Source of the DNA: Paenibacillus sp. FSL H7-0326
GTDB lineage: Bacteria > Bacillota > Bacilli > Paenibacillales > Paenibacillaceae
Assembly: GCF_001955535.1 (NCBI RefSeq)
Contig: NZ_MPVN01000011.1
Location: forward strand, 1 to 64,000
Reading direction: 5' to 3'
DNA length: 64,000 nucleotides
The notes beneath the pieces are model-generated. The model was not told the origin of the DNA and ran no database searches. It was given only the letters and a program-made list of their open reading frames with translations. Shown piece by piece: positions 35,783 to 44,999 of the stretch. The position numbers were made by a program, and so were the translations under genes. Position 1 is the first letter of the stretch. The number at the start of each line of letters is the position of its first letter.

Positions 35783-38700
35783 CCTGTAGTTCCCCCTTTG
35801 ATTTGAATGCATCCTTCATGGCTGCAAGAAACTTCTCTAATGTTTGGAGCAATTCTTGATCGCTCAGACCCTTGCCTTTAATATGGACAATCATGCTCTG
35901 TCCTTGTTCAAATTGTACACGTCTTTCGAATTGATTGCCAATCCTTGCAAGCTTAGCGCCATCCACTGCTTTTTCGCGTCCTTCATAGAACTTCACAGAG
36001 ATTTGGTCCCCGCGCTGCATAATCGTCTCGATTCCGTATTTCTTGCCATATATTTTGAGTCTGGCAACAGACAGCAGATTCGTAACGGCTTCCGGCAGAT
36101 CGCCAAACCGATCAACCAGCTCATCCTCAAGCTCCATTGCATCATCAAATGCAGCCAGTACGGCAACCTTCTTATAAATCTCGATCTTCTGAATACTGTC
36201 ATAGATATAATCAGAAGGCAGATAAGCATCAATACTGATATCAATGGAGGTGCTCCAGCTCTGCTCCTGCGGTGCTTCTTCACCGAGCATCGTTACTTTG
36301 CGTCGATTGATCTCCTCTGACAGCATCTGAGAGTACAGATCGAAACCGACAGAGGCGATGAAGCCATGCTGCTCCGCACCAAGCAAATTCCCGGCGCCGC
36401 GGATAGAGAGATCTCGCATCGCAATTTTGAATCCAGAGCCGAGCTCTGTAAATTCCTTGATGGATTGCAGTCTCTTCTCCGCTACTTCTGTAAGGACTTT
36501 GTCTCTTTGGTACGTGAAATAGGCATACGCAATCCGATTCGAACGCCCTACCCTACCGCGCAGCTGATACAGCTGGGACAAGCCCATTTTATCCGCATCA
36601 TGCACGATCAGTGTATTTACGTTTGGAATATCAACCCCGGTCTCGATGATACTGGTGCTGACCAGCACATCAAATTCACCATCTAGAAAATCGAGAATCG
36701 TTTTTTCCAGTTCAGATTCGGACATTTGGCCGTGACCAACCCCCACCCTTGCCTCTGGGACAAGTGCGGAAATCTCTGCTGCCATCTCTTGTATACCTTG
36801 TACTCGGTTGTACAAGTAGTACACCTGACCGCCTCGTGCCAGCTCCCGCTCAATAGCTTCACGAACGAGCGTCTGACTGTGCTCTACAACATACGTTTGT
36901 ACGGGGAAGCGATTCTCCGGCGGTGTTTCGATAACCGACAAATCTCTTACACCCAGCATCGACATATGGAGAGTTCTCGGAATCGGAGTAGCCGTTAGTG
37001 TAAGCACATCGACATTCGTCTTCAGCTTCTTCAGCTTCTCCTTATGTGTAACGCCGAATCGCTGCTCTTCATCCACGATTAACAACCCGAGATCTTTAAA
37101 CACAAGATCCTGAGAGAGCAGACGATGCGTACCAATGACGATATCAATCGTTCCTTGCTTGATGCCTTTGGCCGTCTCGTTCTGCTCTTTACGTGTACGG
37201 AAGCGGCTAAGGACACTGACATTAAACGGATACCCCGAGAAGCGTTCGCGGAATGTCTCGTAATGCTGCTGAGCCAGAATAGTCGTCGGTACAAGAACAG
37301 CAACCTGTTTGCCTTCAATCGCCGCCTTGAATGCAGCACGTATGGCCACCTCTGTTTTACCGTAGCCTACATCCCCACACAGCAGTCTGTCCATGGGACG
37401 ACCCTGCTCCATATCCTTCTTGATTTCCTCAATAGCGCGAACCTGATCTCGCGTTTCGTCATATGGGAACATATCCTCGAATTCCTGCTGCTCTGCGGTA
37501 TCCTTATCAAAGGCATACCCCGGAGAGGATTGCCGCTCTGCATAGAGTTTAATCAGGTCATCGGCTATATCCTGGACAGAGCTGCGGACTTTATTTTTGA
37601 CACGGGTCCACTCATTTCCGCCCAGCTTATAGATCTTCGGCTCTTTCTCTTCTGAACCGACATATTTCTGGATGAGATCGATCTGCTCAATCGGAACAGA
37701 CAGCTTGTCGCCGCCTGCATATAAAATATGCATGTAATCTTTATGAATACCGCCTACTTCAAGGGTGCCGATACCCATATACTTGCCGATTCCATGATTT
37801 TGATGTACGACGTAATCTCCAACCTTGAGCTCACTATAGCTCTTGATCCGTTCTGCATTGTCCACATTACGCATCGGTTTCCGTACTTTACGTTGTTTCT
37901 GAGAGAACATCTCTCCCTCAGTGATGACAGCCAGATGGATCGAAGGCATTTCAAATCCACTCTGCAAATTACCAATGACCATGTTTGGCTCATGGATGTC
38001 ATAATCCTGCAGCACTTTACGCATCCGATCAAGCCGTTCCTCACCGCTGGCCATCATAACGACGTTGACGCCGGCTTTTTGCCAGCGCTCCATCTCCGCC
38101 TTAAGCACATTCATTTGGCCATGGAAATCCTGCATACTGCGGCTGACCATATTTAGGATGTTCTGCGGCTGTGTGTGTGGTACCTGACGAAGGAAGATGG
38201 ATACGAATAAAGTCTGGAACGGTCGATGGTACAGCACCTCATCATGGTCAAGCGAGAGTGTAAGCTGCGGCAGCGTTTTGCCATTTTGCAGCAAATGAAC
38301 GCTCCACTCCGATTCATCTCGTTCGAGCTGCTTGCCTGTCTCCAGAAGCCTTGCCGGCTCATCCATAATAAGAATCGTATCTTCAGGCATGTAGTTATAG
38401 ATGGTTTGTTTCTCTGGATACAGCTCTGTTACATATTTATAGATTTCCGGAAAATAGACATGCTCACGCAGCAGCTCGATTTCACGATGGATCTCCTCGC
38501 GCAGACGCAGCTTCGCTTGGCGGTCCGTTGTTTTATCAAGCTGCTCTTCAAGCAGAATCGCGGTTCGATCTGCTGCCTGTTCCATTCTCTCCTGACTAGC
38601 AATCAGTTCCTTGCACGGTGTTATAACCACTTGCTCTACTCGGTCAATGGAACGCTGATCTGCGGGATCAAATGTCCGTATCGAGTCAATTTCATCATCA

Positions 38701-39293
38701 AACAGCTCAATACGATAAGCCAGCTCGGCCGTGAGTGGGAAGAAATCAATAATTCCTCCGCGTACACTCATCTCACCTTGAGATTCGACACGCTCAACGC
38801 GTTCATATCCGAGCTCAACCATACGCTTGAGAAAATGCTCCAGCTCAATCGTTCCACTCTGCTTAAGGGTAATCTCTGCACTAGCTATCACCTGCGGAGC
38901 AGGAAGGTAACGTCTTGCACCAGAGAGTGGAATCACAACAATGCCCCGAAAACCGGCTGCACACTTCAGTAATACTTCAATGCGCTGAGCAAGTGTTTCA
39001 GGACTAGAAATCGCTGCTTCTGCAGCAATCAATTCATTAGCAGGATAGAGCAGCACTTGGTCCGCAGAAAGCGCTTCCTGTAAGTCTTCTGCCACTTTCT
39101 GTGCCGCAAACATATTATGTGTCACCACGAGCATCGGCCGATCCAGCTGTTTATGCATCGCAGCCATCATGACCTGGCGAGCTGAACCCGATAATCCGGA
39201 GATAAGCTGCTCCTTCATTCCTGACCGAATACCGGAAGTTATCGATTCAAAATCGGAATCTTTAGTAAAAGCTTCAATAAGTGCTTGTAGCAA
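35769..39293 (-). CDS. mfd: Transcription-repair coupling factor Mfd
   Basis: Removes RNA polymerase stalled at lesions and recruits UvrA. 1174 residues: N-terminal UvrB-like domains, RNA polymerase-interacting domain (KVGDYVVHQNHGIGKYMG near 500), helicase core with Walker A CGDVGYGKTEVA near 650, DEEQRFG near 750, LTATPIPRTL, GRVGRS, and a C-terminal TRCF domain. Best start is TTG at 39293 (AGAGAGGTG six bases upstream); an in-frame GTG at 39302 overlaps that site. It lies between fin and prsA/spoVT, as in B. subtilis apart from the added prsA. Confidence 0.96.
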   Translation of the reverse strand: MLQALIEAFTKDSDFESITSGIRSGMKEQLISGLSGSARQVMMAAMHKQLDRPMLVVTHNMFAAQKVAEDLQEALSADQVLLYPANELIAAEAAISSPETLAQRIEVLLKCAAGFRGIVVIPLSGARRYLPAPQVIASAEITLKQSGTIELEHFLKRMVELGYERVERVESQGEMSVRGGIIDFFPLTAELAYRIELFDDEIDSIRTFDPADQRSIDRVEQVVITPCKELIASQERMEQAADRTAILLEEQLDKTTDRQAKLRLREEIHREIELLREHVYFPEIYKYVTELYPEKQTIYNYMPEDTILIMDEPARLLETGKQLERDESEWSVHLLQNGKTLPQLTLSLDHDEVLYHRPFQTLFVSIFLRQVPHTQPQNILNMVSRSMQDFHGQMNVLKAEMERWQKAGVNVVMMASGEERLDRMRKVLQDYDIHEPNMVIGNLQSGFEMPSIHLAVITEGEMFSQKQRKVRKPMRNVDNAERIKSYSELKVGDYVVHQNHGIGKYMGIGTLEVGGIHKDYMHILYAGGDKLSVPIEQIDLIQKYVGSEEKEPKIYKLGGNEWTRVKNKVRSSVQDIADDLIKLYAERQSSPGYAFDKDTAEQQEFEDMFPYDETRDQVRAIEEIKKDMEQGRPMDRLLCGDVGYGKTEVAIRAAFKAAIEGKQVAVLVPTTILAQQHYETFRERFSGYPFNVSVLSRFRTRKEQNETAKGIKQGTIDIVIGTHRLLSQDLVFKDLGLLIVDEEQRFGVTHKEKLKKLKTNVDVLTLTATPIPRTLHMSMLGVRDLSVIETPPENRFPVQTYVVEHSQTLVREAIERELARGGQVYYLYNRVQGIQEMAAEISALVPEARVGVGHGQMSESELEKTILDFLDGEFDVLVSTSIIETGVDIPNVNTLIVHDADKMGLSQLYQLRGRVGRSNRIAYAYFTYQRDKVLTEVAEKRLQSIKEFTELGSGFKIAMRDLSIRGAGNLLGAEQHGFIASVGFDLYSQMLSEEINRRKVTMLGEEAPQEQSWSTSIDISIDAYLPSDYIYDSIQKIEIYKKVAVLAAFDDAMELEDELVDRFGDLPEAVTNLLSVARLKIYGKKYGIETIMQRGDQISVKFYEGREKAVDGAKLARIGNQFERRVQFEQGQSMIVHIKGKGLSDQELLQTLEKFLAAMKDAFKSKGELQDVAK

Positions 39294-39445
39294 AAGGGGC
39301 ACCTCTCTTATAACTTACTTTACTTTTAATATAACCTGTCATTGCCTTTTAAACTGTAAACATATGGATAATGAATCTGATTTCATCATAATCTTTTTTG
39401 ACTGACCTTACCAGCAAAAGTGGTCCGGCTGCCGTCCGATAACTG

Positions 39446-39476
39446 AAAAAAAAGCCTCAGCAAACGCTGCCAAGGC
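39446..39476 (-). terminator. Terminator after fin
   Basis: Stem GCCT-GCAGC / GCTG-AGGC with a small bulge and a GTTT loop, then eight T on the minus strand. The remaining gap to mfd has no ORF. Confidence 0.8.
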
Positions 39477-39544
39477 CGCAAGGCTGGATGCATAATTCCC
39501 ATCCTTAAAGCACTGTACTATGCTTCTTGATTCCCTATTAACCG

Positions 39545-39775
39545 CTATTGCAGCGGGCTTGTTAACAGACTAAGCTCTGGGTTCACCAGGATAGCCTCAT
39601 TACAGTAGTCGCATGTGATGTTAACCATCATTTCGCCTTTTGAATTATAGGCTATTATATCCCTTCGTTCTGCAGGGGTCAAGAAATGAAGACCCAGCCT
39701 TGCTTCTGTTATTTCGGATGAATTAATTTGTCCGATTGAAGTCCCGCAATGTCTGCAGACATAATGAATTGGCAT
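39545..39775 (-). CDS. fin: Anti-sigma-F factor Fin
   Basis: 76-residue zinc-binding protein: CRHC near residue 8 and CDYC near 56 give two CxxC knuckles. In B. subtilis Fin (YabK) binds sigma-F to favour the switch to sigma-G in the forespore. ATG follows AGGAGG. Position between pth and mfd is conserved. No clear sigma-F promoter was recognised in the 97-base gap upstream. Confidence 0.92.
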   Translation of the reverse strand: MPIHYVCRHCGTSIGQINSSEITEARLGLHFLTPAERRDIIAYNSKGEMMVNITCDYCNEAILVNPELSLLTSPLQ

Positions 39776-39872
39776 ACTCGTATCCTCCTGAAAAGAAATG
39801 ATATCTTCTATTCTTTCCAGAAATCACGAGTTTATATAATTCTTTTCTTGATTCTTTATCATGGAAAAGAAA

Positions 39873-40430
39873 TCAGTTGAATTTCGCCATCGTCCGTTCG
39901 AAAGTATCCTTCATCGCATACTCGAGGGCGTCACAGGTTGCTTCAATCATAGATTCAACTGCTTCCTGCTCCTTCTTCGCGAACTTAGACAGAACATAAT
40001 CTACAATCGCGTAGCCTGGTTCCGGTCTCGAAATACCCATACGGACACGATTAAATTGTTGTGTCCCGGTATGCTGAATAATAGACTTAATTCCGTTATG
40101 TCCACCTGCACTGCCTTGGTATCGGAGGCGGATCTTGCCCACTTCCGTATCCATATCGTCATAGACTACAATGAGATCTTCAAGGGCAACCTTATAATAA
40201 TCCATGTATGCTCTAATGGATTCGCCGGAGAGATTCATATACGTCATTGGCTTAATCAATACAGCCTTCTCCCCTTGTATCATACCTTCTCCGATGAGAG
40301 CCTTGCACTTACTCTGATTAATAGTGATGCCATGGCGCTCTGCCATAGCGTCGAGGGCCATAAATCCTATGTTATGCCTCGTCTTGGCATATTCGGAACC
40401 AGGATTACCAAGTCCCACTATCCATTTCAT
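39873..40430 (-). CDS. pth: Peptidyl-tRNA hydrolase
   Basis: Recycles peptidyl-tRNA dropped from ribosomes; called spoVC in B. subtilis. 185 residues: KWIVGLGNPGSEYAKTRHNIGF at the start (catalytic His), KPMTYMNLSGES near 65, YDDMDTEVGKIRLRYQGSAGGHNGIKSI near 92-118. ATG at 40430 is 11 bases after AAGGAGG; the upstream ATG at 40451 is inside that site. It is divergent from the small plus-strand gene at 40581. Confidence 0.96.
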   Translation of the reverse strand: MKWIVGLGNPGSEYAKTRHNIGFMALDAMAERHGITINQSKCKALIGEGMIQGEKAVLIKPMTYMNLSGESIRAYMDYYKVALEDLIVVYDDMDTEVGKIRLRYQGSAGGHNGIKSIIQHTGTQQFNRVRMGISRPEPGYAIVDYVLSKFAKKEQEAVESMIEATCDALEYAMKDTFERTMAKFN

Positions 40431-40580
40431 ATGAGAAGCTGCCTCCTTCATATATTATATTGCTTCCTTGCCAGCACATAAATCTTGAACAACCAATTGG
40501 ACTTACACGAAGTTTCACTTTACAATAAAAACAATTGTTTAGATTCGATCAGCATAACAGCAAGAAAGGATGAACCGGTC

Positions 40581-40781
40581 ATGCGCCATGATATTGAACG
40601 TTTAACGCAGCCGTACCAATTTCAACACCATTTGGAACAGGCCATACCGGTGCAAGTGTATGACCACGGCAACCATGTCGAGATCGGATGCATTACCACT
40701 TATGATGAGCCCTTTGTAGAAATTAACGGTGCTCTGTTTAACCGATCTTATCATCAATTCATTTCAAGGCCCGGATATTAA
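40581..40781 (+). CDS. Small protein of unknown function
   Basis: 66 residues, mixed beta-like composition, no signal, membrane helix or cysteine: RHDIERLTQPYQFQHHLEQ then PVQVYDHGNHVEIGCITTYDE and FVEINGALFNRSYHQF. I do not recognise a family. The ATG at 40581 has AAAGGA ten bases upstream; an in-frame extension to 40485 has no ribosome binding site. It is one of only two plus-strand genes, sits where ctc (rplY-like) lies in B. subtilis, and ends in a strong terminator, so it is likely real. A promoter cannot be assigned with certainty. Confidence 0.65.
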   Translation: MRHDIERLTQPYQFQHHLEQAIPVQVYDHGNHVEIGCITTYDEPFVEINGALFNRSYHQFISRPGY

Positions 40782-40801
40782 ATAACCGGGATACGCCGAC
40801 A

Positions 40802-40845
40802 GGGGTTACATTGTCGTCCTAGACGACAACGTAACCCCTTTTTCT
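40802..40845 (+). terminator. Terminator of the small plus-strand gene
   Basis: 17-bp stem (GGGGTTACATTGTCGTC at 40802-40818 with 40822-40838, one G-T pair), 3-base loop and TTTTTCTT on the plus strand. On the minus strand, after prs, there is no T run. Confidence 0.9.
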
Positions 40846-40861
40846 TATTTCATGCAGATCT

Positions 40862-41815
40862 TTATTCGATTTCAAACAATTTACTAATCGACAATTCCTC
40901 GTGAACCCGAATGATGGCTTCGCCAAGCAATGGAGCGACGGATAGAACATTCAGCTTCTTCGTTGGATTCGGCTGTGTAATCGGAATGGTATCCGTTACA
41001 ACAACTTCCTTCAGCGGAGAATTCTCCAAACGCTCCATCGCAGGGCCTGACAATACAGGATGTGTACAGCAAGCGTACACTTCTTTGGCTCCGCCTTCCA
41101 TAAGTGCATTGGCGCCCAGCACAATTGTACCCGCAGTATCGATAATGTCATCAATCAAGATTGCTGTCTTGCCTTCAATATTACCGATAATATTCATAAC
41201 TTCACTGACATTAGGCTCCGGTCTGCGCTTGTCGATAATCGCAAGTGGAGCATTCAGGAAATCCGCCAGTTTGCGTGCGCGTACAACGCCGCCATGGTCT
41301 GGAGATACGACAACAGGATTCTCAATTTGCTTGGAACGGAAATACTGTGCCAAGATCGGAACCGCCAGCATGTGGTCTACCGGAATATCGAAGAAGCCCT
41401 GAATCTGCATGGCATGCAGGTCCATCCCGATGACGCGTGTTGCTCCTGCTTTTTCAATCAGGTTAGCTACAAGCTTAGCGGTAATCGGATCTCTTGAGCG
41501 TGCCTTCCGATCTTGTCTTGCATATCCGTAGTAAGGAATAACGACATTGATCGTTTTGGCAGATGCACGTTTCAATGCATCAATCATAACCAGCATCTCC
41601 ATGAGGTTGTCGTTTACTGGGGCACAAGTCGATTGAACAATGTAAACATGACTGCCACGTACACTTTCAGACAGCTTCACTTGAATTTCACCGTCGCTAA
41701 AACTTGTGGTATGGGATTCGCCCATAGGAATACCAATGTAATCAGCAATTTGGTGTGCAAGCTTCGGGTTCGAGTTACAAGTAAATATTTTTAATTTGGA
41801 ATCAAAATAAGTCAT
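40862..41815 (-). CDS. prs: Ribose-phosphate pyrophosphokinase
   Basis: Makes PRPP from ribose 5-phosphate and ATP, used by purR, hpt, nadC and folate-linked purine pathways. 317 residues with [33 protein letters not shown] near 95-115, the metal/ATP site [18 protein letters not shown] near 130-147 and the PRPP loop [13 protein letters not shown] near 217. It follows glmU by about 97 bases, as in B. subtilis. Confidence 0.97.
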   Translation of the reverse strand: MTYFDSKLKIFTCNSNPKLAHQIADYIGIPMGESHTTSFSDGEIQVKLSESVRGSHVYIVQSTCAPVNDNLMEMLVMIDALKRASAKTINVVIPYYGYARQDRKARSRDPITAKLVANLIEKAGATRVIGMDLHAMQIQGFFDIPVDHMLAVPILAQYFRSKQIENPVVVSPDHGGVVRARKLADFLNAPLAIIDKRRPEPNVSEVMNIIGNIEGKTAILIDDIIDTAGTIVLGANALMEGGAKEVYACCTHPVLSGPAMERLENSPLKEVVVTDTIPITQPNPTKKLNVLSVAPLLGEAIIRVHEELSISKLFEIE

Positions 41816-41912
41816 AAAATAAAAAACCTCCGTGCTGGTTCATTGGAATCTATTTTTAGATCTGCTTGTGTCTAAAACGTCGGCGCTGCTTCATCGAGAA
41901 ATGCAGCAAATA

Positions 41913-43313
41913 TTAGGATTTAGCGTTATTCTTCTTGGCTATCGCACGTCCGCGAATCTTCTCTGCATAGCCTGGCTTATTCTCTTGACGCGATCTTGCA
42001 ATAGCAAGGTCATTCTCCGGAACAGCATGCGTAATGGTCGAGCCTGCAACAACATAAGCGCCTTTACCTACTTTGACAGGCGCAATTAAATTCACGTTAC
42101 TGCCGACAAAGGCATCATCTTCAATTTCTGTGACAGCCTTATTATATCCATCGTAGTTCACAGTTATCGCGCCGCAGCCGATATTCACATTCTTACCGAC
42201 TTTTGCATCACCTACATAGCTCAAGTGAGACACCTTCGATCCGTTGTCAATGGTTGCGTTTTTGATCTCAACAAAATCGCCGACCTTCACTTGTTCTCCC
42301 AGCTTGGCACCTGGACGCAGATACGCGAATGGCCCTACCGATGTTTCATTGCCCACTTCAGCATCGACTAATACGGACTGTTTCACGGTAACGTTATCGC
42401 CGATGACACTGTTCTCAATATCTGTATTCGGACCAATGATGGATTGCTCTCCAATCTTGGTGTTGCCTTTAAGCATCGTTCCAGGGTACAAGACCGTGTC
42501 TGCGCCAATCTCAACATCGGCACCGATATAGGTGGAAGAAGGATCAATAATCGTTACCCCATTAAGCATATGCTTGCGTGCAAGACGTTCGCGCATAAAT
42601 CCTTCCGCCTCAGATAGAGCTACACGATCGTTTACACCAATCGATTCTGCTGCATCATAGGTCATGAAGGCTTCAACCGTTTCGCCTGCTTCACGGAAAA
42701 TACCGACAACATCAGTCAGGTAATATTCTTGCTGTGCATTGTTGTTCGTCACTTTATCCAGAGCTTCAAACAATTTGGCATTGTCGAAGCAATAGGTACC
42801 TGTATTTATCTCTTGAACCGCATTCTCTACATCGTTGCAGTCCTTCTGCTCAACGATCTTCGTTACAGATCCATCCTCGCCCCGAATGACACGGCCATAA
42901 CCAGCCGGGTTGTCCATATGAGCGGTCAGAACGGTAGCTGCAGCACCGCGGCTTTCATGCAGCTGCATCAAGCCTTCGAGTGTTTCACTTGTAACGAGCG
43001 GGGTGTCGCCGCAAATGACAATCGTGGTTCCTTCCTCAGAACCTAGCAAATCCTTAGCCTGTTTAACGGCATGTCCCGTGCCAAGCTGCTGCTCTTGTAA
43101 TACGTATTCTGCGGAAGCTCCCAAGTAAGATTGTACAGCTTCTGCTCCATGTCCTACCACGACAACGTTACGAGTAACGCCTGCACGTTTTACGGTGTCC
43201 AGAACGTGGCCGACCATCGGTTTGCCGCATACCGGATGCAACACCTTATACAATTTGGACTTCATTCGTTTGCCCTGCCCAGCGGCAAGTACAATAGCCA
43301 TTTTCTTCAACAT
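41913..43313 (-). CDS. glmU: Bifunctional GlmU (GlcN-1-P acetyltransferase / GlcNAc-1-P uridylyltransferase)
   Basis: Makes UDP-GlcNAc for peptidoglycan and teichoic acids. 466 residues: N-terminal nucleotidyltransferase ([26 protein letters not shown] at the start in the usual GxGxRMxS form; GDTPLV metal aspartate near 103) and a C-terminal left-handed beta-helix of hexapeptide repeats (from about 255, with [14 protein letters not shown] near 375). The ATG at 43313 follows AGGAGG by five bases; a TTG three bases later is possible. A 62-base hairpin lies in its leader. Confidence 0.96.
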   Translation of the reverse strand: MLKKMAIVLAAGQGKRMKSKLYKVLHPVCGKPMVGHVLDTVKRAGVTRNVVVVGHGAEAVQSYLGASAEYVLQEQQLGTGHAVKQAKDLLGSEEGTTIVICGDTPLVTSETLEGLMQLHESRGAAATVLTAHMDNPAGYGRVIRGEDGSVTKIVEQKDCNDVENAVQEINTGTYCFDNAKLFEALDKVTNNNAQQEYYLTDVVGIFREAGETVEAFMTYDAAESIGVNDRVALSEAEGFMRERLARKHMLNGVTIIDPSSTYIGADVEIGADTVLYPGTMLKGNTKIGEQSIIGPNTDIENSVIGDNVTVKQSVLVDAEVGNETSVGPFAYLRPGAKLGEQVKVGDFVEIKNATIDNGSKVSHLSYVGDAKVGKNVNIGCGAITVNYDGYNKAVTEIEDDAFVGSNVNLIAPVKVGKGAYVVAGSTITHAVPENDLAIARSRQENKPGYAEKIRGRAIAKKNNAKS

Positions 43314-43423
43314 CCCGACCTCCTGCGCTGAAATTTGTAATGTTATCCATTCTGCTGTTACAGAACGAAAAGGATCCCATTCCTCGTTCACTTTGAAAGG
43401 AATAACGGTCTAGTCAACATTAA

Positions 43424-43485
43424 ATTGGGCACAAGCAAGTACCCCATAATCCATATTATGGGAGAGAACAAGTCTGTGCTCCAAT
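43424..43485 (-). repeat. Long nested hairpin in the glmU leader
   Basis: Outer arms ATTGGGCACA (43424-43433) and TGTGCTCCAAT (43475-43485) pair with one bulge; inner arms CCCATAAT (43443-43450) and ATTATGGG (43455-43462) pair perfectly around CCAT; a symmetric internal loop with repeated ACTTG separates them. No T run follows, so it is not a terminator. It may be an RNA regulatory element or protein-binding hairpin. The rest of the 43314-43515 gap has no ORF. Confidence 0.6.
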
Positions 43486-43516
43486 ATTGCTCATTAATGA
43501 ATATACTTCATTCTTG

Positions 43517-43556
43517 AAAAAAAGAAAAGAGAGCCATAAAATGACCCTCTTTTCTT
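43517..43556 (-). terminator. Terminator after spoVG
   Basis: Stem AAAGAAAAGAG / CTCTTTTCTTT with inner pairs, ending in TTTTTTT on the minus strand. Confidence 0.85.
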
Positions 43557-43575
43557 TCGAACCCCAATAATGTTC

Positions 43576-43860
43576 TTAAGCGCCTTCTTCAATAACCTCT
43601 TCCTCAGTTGCAGCGCGTTCGTATTCAGCTAAAACAGCGGCTTGAATCTTCTCGCGTGTACCGGAAGAAATCGGATGGGCGATGTCACGGAATTCTCCAT
43701 CGGGAGTCCGTTTACTCGGCATAGCAACAAACATTCCGTTGTTACCATCAATAACGCGAATGTCATGAACGACGAACTCGTTATCGATTGTAATCGAAGC
43801 TATAGCCTTCATTCTCCCCTCAGAGTTGACACGGCGGAGTCTGACATCTGTAATCTGCAT
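43576..43860 (-). CDS. spoVG: Septation/sporulation regulator SpoVG
   Basis: 94-residue nucleic-acid-binding regulator: [39 protein letters not shown] pattern, [20 protein letters not shown] (conserved) and an acidic tail. In B. subtilis it affects asymmetric septation and cortex. AAAGGTGG precedes the ATG. It has a sigma-H promoter at 43896-43926 very like that of B. subtilis. The ridA-type yabJ gene that precedes spoVG in B. subtilis is missing here. Confidence 0.97.
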   Translation of the reverse strand: MQITDVRLRRVNSEGRMKAIASITIDNEFVVHDIRVIDGNNGMFVAMPSKRTPDGEFRDIAHPISSGTREKIQAAVLAEYERAATEEEVIEEGA

Positions 43861-43895
43861 GTGTGTTCACCACCTTTTTCCATCGGAACTTGGTG

Positions 43896-43926
43896 TATAA
43901 TTCCACACAGCATACAGAAACTCCTT
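43896..43926 (-). promoter_or_regulatory. Sigma-H promoter of spoVG
   Basis: Minus strand: -35 AGGAGTTT, 13 bases, then -10 GGAATTATACAC, nearly the layout of the well-known B. subtilis spoVG sigma-H promoter (AGGATTT ... GGAATTGATACAC). About 70 bases further upstream is an exact Spo0A box TGTCGAA (43995-44001). Confidence 0.75.
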
Positions 43927-44049
43927 CTTTTTATTTCCATAAAAATGTCCTAATTTAAGGAATTTTTTGAGTTTTGGTGCAATTCAAGAGCTATTCGACA
44001 AAACTTGCGAAAGATCGATAAAAATCCTTCTGTGTCACAGGTGTTCATG

Positions 44050-44883
44050 TCACTCGCTTCGGTTAAAATAATTGCCTGGTGCCACTGAGATTTGTTTCGT
44101 CTTGGGATCCACTGCTGTCAGTGTTGCCAGCGAAACATAATCATGCAGCAAACGCTCTTCTGAATCAATTTCGCCCGACTCAACAAGTACGCCGACTCCA
44201 GCCACTTCCGCATTAAACTCCTTCAACAAATCAATCATCCCTTGCACCGTTCCTCCAGCCTTCATAAAATCATCGACGATGAGCACGCGAGACTTCTCTG
44301 GAAGAGCTCTTCTGGATAGGGACATCGTATGCAGGCTCTTATGAGAGCCGGATACATAATTGATACTCACAGCTGAGCCTTCTGTCACTTGATGATCTCG
44401 TCTAACTAGGACTACAGGAAGATTGAGCTGGGAGCCTACAGCATAGGCAAGCGGAATGCCTTTGGTCTCCACTGTCATCACGACATCAATGTCTCGGCCT
44501 GCGAATGCAGTAGCCATTATCTTGCCGATCTCGTTCGTTGTAGCCGGTTGACCCAGCAGATCAGACATATATAAATATCCGCCAGGTAAAATCCGATCAG
44601 GCTGTTCGAGTAATTCACATAAATTCTGTATGAAGGATAACGAACGTTCATAGGACATCTTGGGCATAAACTTCACCCCGCCCGCTGCGCCAGCGAGTGT
44701 CTGCAAGTCTCCCATTCCTTCATCCTCAAATACTTCCTTGATAATGGCAAGATCTTCACTAATTGAAGATTTCGCCGCACCATAACGCTCTGCAAAAGTC
44801 GTTAAGGGAATCAGTGTATGTGGTCTCGAGAGCAAATATTGTGTCATTTCCACTAAACGAGCGCTTCGCTTTAATTTCTTCAC
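44050..44883 (-). CDS. purR: Purine operon repressor PurR
   Basis: PRPP-responsive repressor of purine genes. 277 residues: N-terminal winged helix (RSARLVEMTQYLLSRPHTLIPLTTFAERYGAAKSSISEDLAIIKE) and a PRT-like effector domain with the PRPP loop VLIVDDFMKAGGTVQGM near 205. Starts at GTG, seven bases after GAGG. It follows ispE, as in B. subtilis, with its own promoter at 44929-44958. Confidence 0.96.
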   Translation of the reverse strand: MKKLKRSARLVEMTQYLLSRPHTLIPLTTFAERYGAAKSSISEDLAIIKEVFEDEGMGDLQTLAGAAGGVKFMPKMSYERSLSFIQNLCELLEQPDRILPGGYLYMSDLLGQPATTNEIGKIMATAFAGRDIDVVMTVETKGIPLAYAVGSQLNLPVVLVRRDHQVTEGSAVSINYVSGSHKSLHTMSLSRRALPEKSRVLIVDDFMKAGGTVQGMIDLLKEFNAEVAGVGVLVESGEIDSEERLLHDYVSLATLTAVDPKTKQISVAPGNYFNRSE

Positions 44884-44911
44884 GTCGATTCCTCACGATC
44901 TATCTCCAAAT

Positions 44912-44974
44912 CCGAATGTTTACAATTCAATATATCATTTTTGTACGTATTTGTACAACAATCAATTCGTTTTT
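44912..44974 (-). promoter_or_regulatory. purR promoter region with TTGTAC inverted repeat
   Basis: Minus strand: -35 TTGTAC (44953-44958), 18 bases, -10 TATATT (44929-44934). The -35 is one arm of TTGTAC-AAATAC-GTACAA. Single PurBox-like CGAA/TTCG half-sites lie at 44964-44974 and 44912-44918, but too far apart for a standard PurBox pair, so autoregulation is only suggested. Confidence 0.55.
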
Positions 44975-44999
44975 ATACTATAAATGGAAAAAATGAAGC

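Noticed and set aside
38226-38972. 248-codon plus-strand ORF
   Set aside because: Lies inside mfd on the other strand; cysteine- and leucine-rich composition typical of a shadow frame.
39861-40481. 206-codon plus-strand ORF
   Set aside because: Antisense to pth and without a recognisable protein; pth has clear catalytic motifs.
44912-44974. Standard PurBox pair for purR autoregulation
   Set aside because: The CGAA and TTCG half-sites are more than 40 bases apart instead of about 16-17 and only partly match.
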